A stretch of 11,609 nucleotides of DNA, from assembly GCA_020029455.1 (NCBI GenBank), contig JAIBJH010000065.1, positions 1 to 11,609 of the forward strand. Reading direction: 5' to 3'. Made by a program: the position numbers and the translations under genes. The notes beneath the pieces are model-generated. The model searched no databases. It saw nothing but the letters and a program-made list of their open reading frames with translations, and was not told where the DNA came from. Origin of the DNA: Hyphomicrobiales bacterium (GTDB lineage: Bacteria > Pseudomonadota > Alphaproteobacteria > Rhizobiales > Aestuariivirgaceae). Shown here piece by piece: positions 1 to 6,051 of the stretch. The number at the start of each line of letters is the position of its first letter. Positions within the stretch are counted from its first letter, which is position 1.

Positions 1-279
1 AACGGACACTGTCTCAATCAGCGCGAAGATGGCCGCCATGCCGGAAGGATAAAGCAGGCATTCCTTGCCCTGCTCCAATGCGGCGATCACCGCTTCCGCC
101 TGAAACAGTGTCGGTGAACCATTACGCTGATAGTCGGATGGAATCAGCGTGTCGTAGTTTTCATCGCGAGCAAAAGTGGTGGCGAGATGGATGGGCGGCA
201 CCACGGCGCCCGTTGCGGGGTCGGTCGAGGTCAGGGCATGGGCGGCAATGGTTTCAGGACGGAAGTTCTTGTTAGACAT
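1..279 (-). CDS. Cys/Met-metabolism PLP-dependent enzyme (trans-sulfuration family), N-terminal part
   Basis: The first 93 residues are present and the gene runs off the left edge; the family is usually about 390-400 residues. Visible features are an N-terminal stretch of the type ETIAAHAL, PPIHLATTF at about residues 28-36, and YPSGMAAI at about 77-84. The last is the SGMAA element that contacts the PLP phosphate in cystathionine gamma-synthase, cystathionine beta-lyase and O-acylhomoserine sulfhydrylase. The catalytic lysine lies beyond the window, so the exact reaction cannot be assigned. The ATG at 279 lies inside the end of the upstream SDR gene (8-nt overlap, ATGTCTAA), which argues for translational coupling. 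The same strand carries pdxH two genes upstream, whose product supplies the PLP cofactor. Family assignment is firm; substrate is open. Confidence 0.85.
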   Translation of the reverse strand, partial: MSNKNFRPETIAAHALTSTDPATGAVVPPIHLATTFARDENYDTLIPSDYQRNGSPTLFQAEAVIAALEQGKECLLYPSGMAAIFALIETVSV

Positions 280-1015
280 GCTGGCCGCCGTTGATGTGAA
301 GTTCGGCGCCGTTCACATAGGATGAAGCGTCGGTGCAGAGGAAATAGATGGCTTTTGCCACCTCCTCGGGCTGGCCCAAACGGTGCAGCGGAATCTGCGG
401 AATGATTTTCTCGGTACCCGGAGAAAGTATGGAGGTTTCAATTTCGCCCGGCGAGATGGCGTTCACACGCACGCCATGGGGGCCGAAATCATGGGCCATT
501 TCGCGCGTCAATGAGGCGAGCGCCGCCTTGGAGGTGGAATAAGCCGCTCCGGCAAAGGGATGAACGCGCGAGCCAGCGATGGAGGTGACGTTCACCACCG
601 CGCCCCTTGCCGCCTTCAATTCCTCAAGCAATCCGCGGGCCAGCATGATCGGGGCAAAGAAATTGATCTGGAAGACTGTCTTCCAGTTGTCTTCGCTTGA
701 ATCGAGGGAGTTCATACGCGCGCCACCCGCCAGTTTCGGGCTGACGGCGGCATTGTTCACCAGCGCGTCGAGCTTGCCGCCATGCGCTTTCAGCTTTTCG
801 CGCATGATGGCGATGGCACGGTGCGTGTCATCCGATGTGGCGAGATCGACGACGATGTGGTCTTCCGGCCCCGCATCCCAGGGGCAGTCCTCCGGGAAGG
901 CATGGCGCGAACAGGTGATGACGCGCCAGCCCGCGGTCGAGAAGCGCTTTGCGGTGGCATGGCCGATGCCGCGCGAGGCGCCGGTGAGGATCAGGGTCTT
1001 GCGGGAATCCGTCAT
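272..1015 (-). CDS. Short-chain dehydrogenase/reductase (SDR)
   Basis: The 247-residue protein has the normal length of a classical SDR. The Rossmann glycine motif TGASRGIG is at residues 11-18, the NNAA motif at 87-90, the structural Asn at 118, the catalytic Ser at 145 and the YSTSK active site with Tyr159 and Lys163. SPGEIET at 188-194 follows the usual post-active-site turn. Ser36-Arg37 after the second beta strand suggests NADP(H) rather than NAD(H), which is inference. The start lies 3 nt after the pdxH stop codon (TGATCCATG), and the stop codon overlaps the start of the PLP enzyme gene by 8 nt, so all three are probably one operon. The substrate is unknown. The context hints at vitamin B6 or sulfur amino-acid metabolism but does not prove it. 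Confidence 0.9.
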   Translation of the reverse strand: MTDSRKTLILTGASRGIGHATAKRFSTAGWRVITCSRHAFPEDCPWDAGPEDHIVVDLATSDDTHRAIAIMREKLKAHGGKLDALVNNAAVSPKLAGGARMNSLDSSEDNWKTVFQINFFAPIMLARGLLEELKAARGAVVNVTSIAGSRVHPFAGAAYSTSKAALASLTREMAHDFGPHGVRVNAISPGEIETSILSPGTEKIIPQIPLHRLGQPEEVAKAIYFLCTDASSYVNGAELHINGGQHV

Positions 1016-1018
1016 GGA

Positions 1019-1651
1019 TCAGGGGTATAGCTTCGCCTTGCTCCAGGCGCCATCGGGGCTTTCGCGGCGGAAGACCACCCGGTCGTGAAGCCTGAAGGGC
1101 CGGTCGTGCCAGAATTCGATGGAAAGCGGCTTCACGCGGAAGCCTGACCAATAGGGCGGGCGTGGTACATCACCGATGCCGAAACGGGCGGTGTTCACGG
1201 CAACCGCCGTCTCCAGCTCAAAGCGCGCCGTCAGTGGCCTAGACTGTTTGGAGGCCCAGGCACCGATCTTCGAGTCGCGTGGCCTTGACTTGAAATAGGC
1301 GTCAGCCTCGGCGTCCGTCACCTGTTCGGTCACCCCCCGCACCCGCACCTGACGGCGCAGAGACTTCCAGTGGAACATCAATGCCGCCTTGCCGGTCGCC
1401 AAAATTTCCTGGCCCTTCTGGCTTTCGAAATTGGTGTAGAAGACAAAGCCCTTCTCGTCGAAATCCTTGAGCAGCACCATGCGCGCATTGGGCAGACCCT
1501 CGTCATCGACGGTTGCCAGCGCCATGGCATTGGGGTCGTTGGGCTCGGACTTTTCGGCATCGGCCATCCACTCGCGGAAAAGCACGAAAGGGTCCTTGCG
1601 CTCGGTAAAGCCAAGGGCAGCGGTGATGGTCGAAAGATCGCTGAGGTTCAT
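1019..1651 (-). CDS. pdxH: Pyridoxine/pyridoxamine 5'-phosphate oxidase
   Basis: PdxH is the FMN-dependent oxidase that converts pyridoxine 5'-phosphate or pyridoxamine 5'-phosphate to PLP with release of hydrogen peroxide, the last step of PLP synthesis and salvage. The 210-residue protein fits the family length. Recognisable elements are RMVLLK (57-62) and FYTNFESQKG (71-80) for FMN binding, SRPRDSKIGAWAS near 122-134, PPYWSGFRVKP (165-175) and FWHDRPFRLHDR (180-191), ending in KLYP. An in-frame ATG 42 nt upstream would add 14 residues (MALSAG...) that do not look like the family; I chose the ATG at 1651, just before NLSDLS. It is divergent from fabI and first in a minus-strand run with an SDR and a PLP enzyme. 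I recall that rhizobial genomes often carry a dnaJ-type gene between pdxH and fabI; none is present here. Confidence 0.95.
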   Translation of the reverse strand: MNLSDLSTITAALGFTERKDPFVLFREWMADAEKSEPNDPNAMALATVDDEGLPNARMVLLKDFDEKGFVFYTNFESQKGQEILATGKAALMFHWKSLRRQVRVRGVTEQVTDAEADAYFKSRPRDSKIGAWASKQSRPLTARFELETAVAVNTARFGIGDVPRPPYWSGFRVKPLSIEFWHDRPFRLHDRVVFRRESPDGAWSKAKLYP

Positions 1652-1699
1652 CCGGCCACTATAGGCGGGCCTCCGCCCAGCAGATAGCGCCATTGCGGA

Positions 1700-1705
1700 A
1701 TTATA
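1700..1705 (-). promoter_or_regulatory. Candidate -10 box for pdxH
   Basis: The minus strand reads a perfect TATAAT here. A transcript starting about 7 nt downstream would have a leader of roughly 40 nt before the chosen pdxH ATG, and would leave the upstream alternative ATG at the very 5' end. No good -35 hexamer sits 16-18 nt upstream, so this is only a weak call. Confidence 0.25.
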
Positions 1706-1780
1706 GTTGGGGACCAGTTACAGATGGCTTGTGGACGGCGGACCTCCCCTGTGCGATAGGGCGGAAAAATCGGGAACATT

Positions 1781-1784
1781 GGAG
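1781..1784 (+). promoter_or_regulatory. Ribosome binding site of fabI
   Basis: GGAG sits 5 nt before the ATG at 1790. This supports that start over the in-frame ATG seven codons later (MAGKRG). Confidence 0.65.
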
Positions 1785-1789
1785 ATATC

Positions 1790-2611
1790 ATGGGTGCAAG
1801 CACAGGCATCATGGCCGGCAAACGCGGGCTCATCATGGGCGTTGCCAATAACCGCTCCATCGCCTGGGGCATTGCCAAGTCTTGCGCCGATCATGGGGCG
1901 GAACTGGCTTTCACCTATCAAGGCGATGCGCTGAAGAAACGCGTCGAGCCGCTGGCCGCGGAAGCCGGTTCCACAATGGTGGTGCCCTGCGATGTCACCG
2001 ACATGGCCTCAGTTGACGCCACCTTCGCCGAGATCAAGGAGAAATGGGGCAAGCTTGATTTCCTCGTCCATGCCATCGCCTTTTCCGACAAGGACGAGTT
2101 GCAGGGCCGTTATGTGGATACAACGGCCGAGAACTTCAACAAGACCATGTTCATCTCGTGCTACAGTTTCACGGCGGTGGCGCAGCGCGCCGAAAAGCTG
2201 ATGAGCGATGGCGGTTCCATGCTGACCCTCACCTATTTCGGCGCTGAGAAGTGGATGCCGCACTACAATGTCATGGGTGTTGCCAAGGCGGCGCTGGAAT
2301 GTTCGGTGCGCTACATGGCCGCCGACCTCGGCGAGAAAAACATCCGCGTCAATGCCATCTCCGCAGGGCCGATCAAGACCCTGGCGGCATCGGGCGTCGG
2401 CGACTTTCGCTATATCCTGCGCTGGAACGAATATAATTCGCCGCTCCGCCGCGTTGTCACCATTGAAGAGGTGGGCGATGCCGGCATGTATTTTCTCTCG
2501 GATTTGTCGCGGGGCGTCACAGGCGAAATCCATCATGTCGACTCGGGCTACAATATTGTCGGCATGAAAGTGCCGACTGCGCCGGACATGACGCTCAACA
2601 AGGATGATTGA
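1790..2611 (+). CDS. fabI: Enoyl-[acyl-carrier-protein] reductase (NADH)
   Basis: FabI reduces trans-2-enoyl-ACP in the last step of each fatty-acid elongation cycle, in the cytoplasm. The 273-residue protein carries the FabI cofactor loop GVANNRSIAWGIA (17-29), the catalytic pair Tyr149 and Tyr159 with Lys166 (TYFGAEKWMPHYNVMGVAK region, matching E. coli Tyr146/Tyr156/Lys163), and SAGPIKTLAASG (191-202). The C-terminal segment with HHVDSGYNIVGMK resembles the rhizobial FabI subgroup. The position equivalent to E. coli Gly93, in the triclosan pocket, is Ala97 (HAIAFSDKDEL). A GGAG ribosome binding site supports the start. The stop codon overlaps the next gene by 8 nt (ATGATTGA), implying co-translation with the phosphatase. 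Function is firm; inhibitor sensitivity is inference. Confidence 0.96.
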   Translation: MGASTGIMAGKRGLIMGVANNRSIAWGIAKSCADHGAELAFTYQGDALKKRVEPLAAEAGSTMVVPCDVTDMASVDATFAEIKEKWGKLDFLVHAIAFSDKDELQGRYVDTTAENFNKTMFISCYSFTAVAQRAEKLMSDGGSMLTLTYFGAEKWMPHYNVMGVAKAALECSVRYMAADLGEKNIRVNAISAGPIKTLAASGVGDFRYILRWNEYNSPLRRVVTIEEVGDAGMYFLSDLSRGVTGEIHHVDSGYNIVGMKVPTAPDMTLNKDD

Positions 2612-3203
2612 TCCGGCGCTTCCCATCACTTTCGTGCGCCATGGCGAAACGGATTGGAACAGGCAGGGCCTGATCCAGGGTTCCATCGATACGGAATTGA
2701 ATGAGCGAGGCCACGCGCAGTCAAAGGCCGTGGCGGAGCTTTTTGCTTTCCGCAAACCCGAGTGGCGCGATTTCCAGATCATCACAAGTCCGCAAAGGCG
2801 CGCGTTCCAGACCGCGGAGTACATTCGCGCAGCTTTGGGCAAGACACTTGGCGGACTGGAACCACGAGTGCGCGAGCTTGGTTTCGGCATCTGGGAAGGA
2901 AAGCCCTTCTGGGAACTCAAGGCATCGCCCGTCTATCCTGCCGATGCGGAGGCCCGTTATTATTGGCGGCCGGAAGGCGGCGAGAGTTATGAGGACGGCG
3001 TTGCCCGCGTGAACGAATGGCGCGCCACGCTGACACGCCCTACCCTAGTCATCTCCCACGGAGCAGTCGGGCGCTGCCTGATGGGCGCGATTGCGGGACT
3101 TGGACCAAGCGACATCGTCAATCTCAAAACGCCGCAGGGCGCCTACTGCCGCCTGGAGAACTGTCAAATCGACTGGTTTGACGCTGAGGATGGTCAGGTT
3201 TAA
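2604..3203 (+). CDS. Histidine phosphatase family protein (phosphoglycerate-mutase-like)
   Basis: This is a 199-residue branch-1 histidine phosphatase. The RHGET motif is at 12-16, with His13 as the predicted phosphohistidine nucleophile. TSPQRRAFQTA at 61-71 supplies the second arginine, Glu91 in ELGFGIWEG is the likely general acid, and SHG at 151-153 gives the second His (His152). GGESYEDGVARV at 125-136 is typical of the GpmB/CobC/PhoE-like group. There is no signal peptide or membrane segment, so it is cytoplasmic. It overlaps the end of fabI by 8 nt, pointing to translational coupling, and is followed by a palindromic element and aroC. The substrate cannot be read from sequence; small phosphate esters or phosphoproteins are both possible. 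True phosphoglycerate mutase activity is unlikely to be the main role at this size and context. Confidence 0.9.
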   Translation: MIDPALPITFVRHGETDWNRQGLIQGSIDTELNERGHAQSKAVAELFAFRKPEWRDFQIITSPQRRAFQTAEYIRAALGKTLGGLEPRVRELGFGIWEGKPFWELKASPVYPADAEARYYWRPEGGESYEDGVARVNEWRATLTRPTLVISHGAVGRCLMGAIAGLGPSDIVNLKTPQGAYCRLENCQIDWFDAEDGQV

Positions 3204-3227
3204 TTCACGCAGCGAATAGTGAGTTGC

Positions 3228-3351
3228 TCCCTCCCCCTTGTGGGGAGGGATAAAGGGTGGGGGTCGCACGGAATTCAAACATCTTGTTCGTTTGAATTTC
3301 TGCGCCACCACCAGACCCCCACCCCTGCCCTCCCCACAAGGGGGAGGGGGA
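3228..3351. repeat. Compound intergenic palindrome (REP/MITE-like), nested hairpins
   Basis: Two outer arms of about 38 nt (3228-3265 and 3314-3351) are inverted copies of each other. Their core TCCCCCTTGTGGGGAGGG is identical for 18 nt, followed by a slightly gapped match ending in GGGTGGGGGTC. Each arm is itself a palindrome (CCCTCCCC / GGGGAGGG around CTTGT or ACAAG). Inside sits a third, AT-richer hairpin: GAATTCAAAC (3271-3280) pairs with GTTTGAATTTC (3290-3300) around a 9-nt loop. It fills most of the gap between the phosphatase gene and aroC. There is no T-run after it, so it is not a standard intrinsic terminator. The architecture resembles dispersed palindromic elements of alphaproteobacteria. 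Genome copy number cannot be known from this window. Confidence 0.8.
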
Positions 3352-3365
3352 AAGAATAGAGCTCC

Positions 3366-4454
3366 ATGTCGCACAACACTTTCGGCCATCTCTTCCGCAT
3401 CACGACCTTTGGCGAGAGCCATGGGCCGGCGATTGGCGTGGTTGTCGATGGCTGCCCGCCCGGCCTCAGGCTGACGGCTGGGGAAATCCAGGCTTTCCTC
3501 GACAAGCGCAGGCCCGGCCAGAGCCGCTTCACCACCCAGCGCCAGGAACCGGACACGGTGAAAATCCTCTCCGGCATTTTCGAGGATGAACGCACGGGAG
3601 GTGGCGTTACTACCGGCACGCCGATCATGCTGATGATCGAGAATGTGGACCAGCGCTCCAAGGACTATAGCGAGATCAAGGAAACCTACCGCCCCGGCCA
3701 TGCCGATTTCACCTATGACGCGAAATATGGTCTGCGCGATTATCGCGGTGGCGGAAGGTCTAGCGCGCGCGAGACCGCCTGCCGTGTGGCTGCTGGTGCG
3801 GTGGCGCGGAAGGTGATCCCTAATGTCCGCATCCGTGGCGCACTGGTGCAGATGGGAACGGAACACATTGACCGCAAGAACTGGGACGATGCGGAGATCG
3901 ACAACAATCCCTTCTTCTGTCCCGATGCCAAGGCGGCGAAGGCGTGGGAAGCCTATCTCGATGGGGTGCGCAAGGCGGGCTCTTCCTGCGGCGCGGTGAT
4001 CGAAGTCACGGCCTCGGGCGTTCCGGCCGGCTGGGGCGCGCCGCTCTATGCCAAGCTCGACTCTGAACTTGCGACCGCCATGATGAGCATCAATGCGGTG
4101 AAGGGCGTGGAGATCGGCGCGGGTTTTGGCGCGGCGGCCTTGTCGGGCGAAGTAAACGCCGACCAGATCCGCATGCGCCATGGCAAGGCGGAGTTCCAGT
4201 CGAACCATGCGGGCGGAATCCTCGGCGGCATTTCAACGGGGCAAGATGTGGTGGTGCGCTTTGTGGTGAAACCAACTTCCTCGATCCTCACGCCACGCCA
4301 GACCATCACCAAGTCGGGCAAGGAGTCAGACGTCATCACCAAAGGCCGCCATGATCCTTGTGTCGGCATCCGCGCCGTTCCCGTGGGCGAGGCCATGATG
4401 GCAATTGTGCTGGCAGACCAGTTTCTGCGGCACAGGGGACAGGTGGGAAGCTAA
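3366..4454 (+). CDS. aroC: Chorismate synthase
   Basis: AroC converts 5-enolpyruvylshikimate-3-phosphate to chorismate using reduced FMN, the last common step of aromatic amino-acid, folate and quinone synthesis. The 362-residue length is normal. Diagnostic elements are GESHG (16-20, with His19), RPGHADFTYDAKYG (109-122, with His112), the signature DYRGGGRSSARETACR (125-140), SNHAGGILGGISTG (279-292) and GRHDPCVGIRAVPVGEAM (327-344). His19 and His112 correspond to the two invariant histidines. The ATG at 3366 is 14 nt after the compound palindrome and has only a weak purine-rich leader. Whether it is transcribed with fabI and the phosphatase or separately is unclear, because the palindrome lies between. 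It is convergent with the SRAP gene across another palindromic region. Confidence 0.97.
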   Translation: MSHNTFGHLFRITTFGESHGPAIGVVVDGCPPGLRLTAGEIQAFLDKRRPGQSRFTTQRQEPDTVKILSGIFEDERTGGGVTTGTPIMLMIENVDQRSKDYSEIKETYRPGHADFTYDAKYGLRDYRGGGRSSARETACRVAAGAVARKVIPNVRIRGALVQMGTEHIDRKNWDDAEIDNNPFFCPDAKAAKAWEAYLDGVRKAGSSCGAVIEVTASGVPAGWGAPLYAKLDSELATAMMSINAVKGVEIGAGFGAAALSGEVNADQIRMRHGKAEFQSNHAGGILGGISTGQDVVVRFVVKPTSSILTPRQTITKSGKESDVITKGRHDPCVGIRAVPVGEAMMAIVLADQFLRHRGQVGS

Positions 4455-4459
4455 ACCGC

Positions 4460-4579
4460 CATTCCAGACACATGGCGCAGCGAAGCGAGCCAGGTAATCT
4501 GGAACCCAGCTTGCACCAGCCAAAGCGGGGTTCCGTGTCGCGCGCTCCCGGCGTGCGCCGGCATCGCTTGCACGGAATG
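4460..4579. repeat. Paired-hairpin intergenic repeat between convergent genes
   Basis: The 134-nt convergent gap after aroC is filled by two imperfect hairpins. In the first, TTCCAGA (4462-4468) pairs with TCTGGAA (4498-4504). In the second, TTCCGTG (4531-4537) pairs with CACGGAA (4571-4577), with an inner CCGGCG-TG-CGCCGG stem-loop at 4548-4561. The element ends themselves are inverted (CATTCC at 4460, GGAATG at 4574). This boundary pattern is like the dispersed ATTCC...GGAAT palindromes that I recall as common in Bradyrhizobium-type genomes. It is a different family from the CCCTCCCC element upstream of aroC. It could act as an attenuator for both convergent transcripts, but no T-run makes that certain. 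Confidence 0.7.
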
Positions 4580-4588
4580 ACGATACTT

Positions 4589-5272
4589 TTAGAGTAGGTC
4601 GATCTGACCGCCTGATGGCGGAGTTTGTTGCTTCGGCGGTGGTGCAGAGCGCTGGATCACCGTCGGTTCCACTTCGAAATAGTCATCAGGCGCAGGCTTA
4701 AGCATCGTCAATGCTGCAGTGGTGTCCTCGTCGCGGCAATCGAGCCAGCGCGCAAAGTCTTCCGGCGCGATCACCACCGGACTCCTTGGATGAATGGTTG
4801 CAACAAGGACATTGGCGTTGGTGGTGATGATGGCCGCTGTTTCCAGCTCCGAGCCATCCTTGCCCATCCAGTGTTCCCAGATTCCGGCGAAGGCCGTGAG
4901 GCCATGATCGGGGCGGTGGATGAAGTACGGTTTCTTCTTGCCGGGGATATCGCCTTGCCATTCATAGAAACCATCGGCGGGGATGAGGCAGCGCCGCCGC
5001 CGGAAGGCGTTGCGAAAGGAGGGCTTCTCATGGACGCTTTCGCCGCGTGCGTTGATCAAGGGCTTCCCTGGCAGGATTTCCTTGGTCCAGGAGGGCACGA
5101 AGCCCCAGCGCACCAGAGCGAAATGCCTGGCGCCATCACTGCCCTGCCGTACGATGGCGATGGGGCTTCCGGGCGTCACATATTGGCGCGGCGGGAAGTC
5201 CGGCTGTTCCATGTAGTTGAAAAGGGTGAGCGCCTCTTCCGGCGCGCGCCTGAAACTGTAAAGTCCGCACAT
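4589..5272 (-). CDS. SRAP-family abasic-site DNA-protein crosslinking protein (YedK/HMCES-like)
   Basis: This family (E. coli YedK, human HMCES) shields abasic sites in single-stranded DNA by forming a thiazolidine crosslink through Cys2. The 227-residue protein starts MCGLYSF, so the exposed Cys2 fixes the start at 5272; the longer open frame upstream would bury that cysteine. Other family residues are RWGFVPSW (55-62), NARGE with Asn74, GFYEW with Glu104, and HPRSPVVI with His161, corresponding to the E. coli Cys2/Asn75/Glu105/His160 set. The usual HDRMP here reads HPRSP, with the catalytic His kept. The C-terminus is a proline/glutamine-rich tail after about residue 208. The start codon shares bases with the start of the divergent Nudix gene. 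I saw no GTTC-N7-GTTC SOS box close to the start. Confidence 0.93.
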   Translation of the reverse strand: MCGLYSFRRAPEEALTLFNYMEQPDFPPRQYVTPGSPIAIVRQGSDGARHFALVRWGFVPSWTKEILPGKPLINARGESVHEKPSFRNAFRRRRCLIPADGFYEWQGDIPGKKKPYFIHRPDHGLTAFAGIWEHWMGKDGSELETAAIITTNANVLVATIHPRSPVVIAPEDFARWLDCRDEDTTAALTMLKPAPDDYFEVEPTVIQRSAPPPKQQTPPSGGQIDLL

Positions 5273-5690
5273 GGGGCAAGAGATTAACACTCCAAGGCCG
5301 ATCATCAAGGCGGCGTCTGCTTGTGTGTGGCGCGGGGATGAGGTGTTGCTGGTGCAGCGCGGCAAGACATTCGGCCATGGTTCCTGGGCATTGCCGGGCG
5401 GCAAGATCGAAGCTGGAGAGACAGCGGTAGAGGCCGCACTTCGGGAACTCATGGAAGAAACGGGCGTCAATGCCAGACTGGAACGCCATGTTGAAGATTT
5501 CGATCTTGCGGGGCCGGGCGTTCACTATCTGATATCATGCTGGACCGGACACTATTTTTCCGGCGAGGCCGTGGCGCAAAGCGATGTGATGGCGGTCAAA
5601 TGGTTGGACTTCCGAGCCATCACGACTCTTAATCTCGCTTTCGGGAATGCTGAAGCCGTGATGCGGGCGCGGCAATTGCTAACCGATTGA
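5271..5690 (+). CDS. Nudix hydrolase (MutT/ADP-ribose pyrophosphatase-like)
   Basis: The 139-residue protein carries a complete Nudix box: Gly44, Glu50, Arg58-Glu59-Leu60, Glu62-Glu63 and Gly65-Val66 (GX5EX7REUXEEXGU), preceded by the strand VLLVQRG (25-31) and SWALPGG (38-44). It should hydrolyse a nucleoside diphosphate linked to another moiety, using divalent metal. The substrate cannot be set from sequence; oxidised nucleotides and ADP-ribose are candidates. The fold begins near residue 10, so the ATG at 5271 is the only usual start: an in-frame TAA lies 12 nt upstream. That ATG overlaps the ATG of the divergent SRAP gene within the tetramer CATG. The pair may share a role in DNA or nucleotide damage, which is inference from context. 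Confidence 0.9.
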   Translation: MGQEINTPRPIIKAASACVWRGDEVLLVQRGKTFGHGSWALPGGKIEAGETAVEAALRELMEETGVNARLERHVEDFDLAGPGVHYLISCWTGHYFSGEAVAQSDVMAVKWLDFRAITTLNLAFGNAEAVMRARQLLTD

Positions 5691-5735
5691 GTCAAATTGC
5701 GCTTCGCCCGTTAACCTTCCTTTAAGCTCTGACTC
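5689..5735 (+). promoter_or_regulatory. Candidate CtrA site flanked by GANTC (CcrM) sites
   Basis: TTAA (5711-5714), seven bases, TTAA (5722-5725) matches the alphaproteobacterial CtrA consensus TTAA-N7-TTAA, and the first half continues as TTAACC. A GAGTC (5689-5693) overlaps the Nudix stop codon and a GACTC (5731-5735) lies 5 nt after the CtrA-like site; both fit the CcrM methylation motif GANTC. The site is 31 nt before the first ATG of the small downstream gene. It could place that gene under cell-cycle control. This rests on motif matches only. Confidence 0.4.
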
Positions 5736-5756
5736 GCGGGGGCCCGGCCCTCTGCT

Positions 5757-6047
5757 ATGGTAACCATCGGACGCAACAAAATCCCCCGGACAATGCTTCA
5801 CAAGCCATTCCAAGCACATGCGCTAACGCAGCAAGAAAAACACGCTGCCCTGCGCTATATCCTCGAAGCCTGGGAAGAAGCGGTCTATGATGGGCTTGAT
5901 CCCGATTGCATAGCAACTGCCGCGATTTTCGCCGCTCTCTCCGACATGATCGCCAGCTATGGCGAAGAACCAGTGGCGGTGATGTGCGAGCGCCTGCCCG
6001 AGCGCATCCGCTCCGGCGAATTCACAGTGATGAAGACGAAGCAGTGA
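5757..6047 (+). CDS. Small conserved-looking protein of unknown function
   Basis: This is a 96-residue protein, or 84 residues if it starts at the second in-frame ATG (5793, MLHKPF). Neither ATG has a good ribosome binding site. The later start leaves TATGGT at 5756-5761 as a possible -10 box, and the family-like part seems to begin at about PFQ. The body is helical and acidic, with EKHAALRYILEAWEEA followed by ATAAIFAALSDMIASYGEE and a short basic tail. It has no membrane segment, signal peptide, metal-binding cluster or catalytic motif that I recognise. I have a loose memory of similar short hypothetical proteins in rhizobia. It sits behind a candidate CtrA site and is convergent with the GNAT gene. 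Function unknown; that it is a real gene is likely from its codon pattern and clean spacing. Confidence 0.7.
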   Translation: MVTIGRNKIPRTMLHKPFQAHALTQQEKHAALRYILEAWEEAVYDGLDPDCIATAAIFAALSDMIASYGEEPVAVMCERLPERIRSGEFTVMKTKQ

Positions 6048-6051
6048 CGCA

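Noticed and set aside
2009..2920. 303-codon open frame on the minus strand opposite fabI and the phosphatase
   Set aside because: It is antisense to the clear catalytic regions of both genes and has no recognisable motif.
3226..3352. Intrinsic terminator after the phosphatase gene
   Set aside because: The hairpins are strong but are followed by purine-rich sequence with no T-run, and the nested layout fits a repeat element better.
3045..4208. 387-codon open frame on the minus strand opposite the phosphatase 3' end and aroC
   Set aside because: It lies antisense to two well-identified genes, crosses the palindromic repeat, and its low-complexity Arg/Ala/His-rich translation resembles no family.
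5240..5340. SOS (LexA) box near the SRAP and Nudix starts
   Set aside because: I looked for GTTC-N7-GTTC on both strands around the shared start and found none.
5273..5470. N-terminal extension of the SRAP protein by 66 residues
   Set aside because: It would bury the catalytic Cys2, which must be exposed after Met removal, and it is antisense to the Nudix box.
5757..5767. ATGGTAACCAT near-palindrome as an operator
   Set aside because: It is short, overlaps the first possible start codon and has no repeated partner nearby, so it is not strong enough to call.
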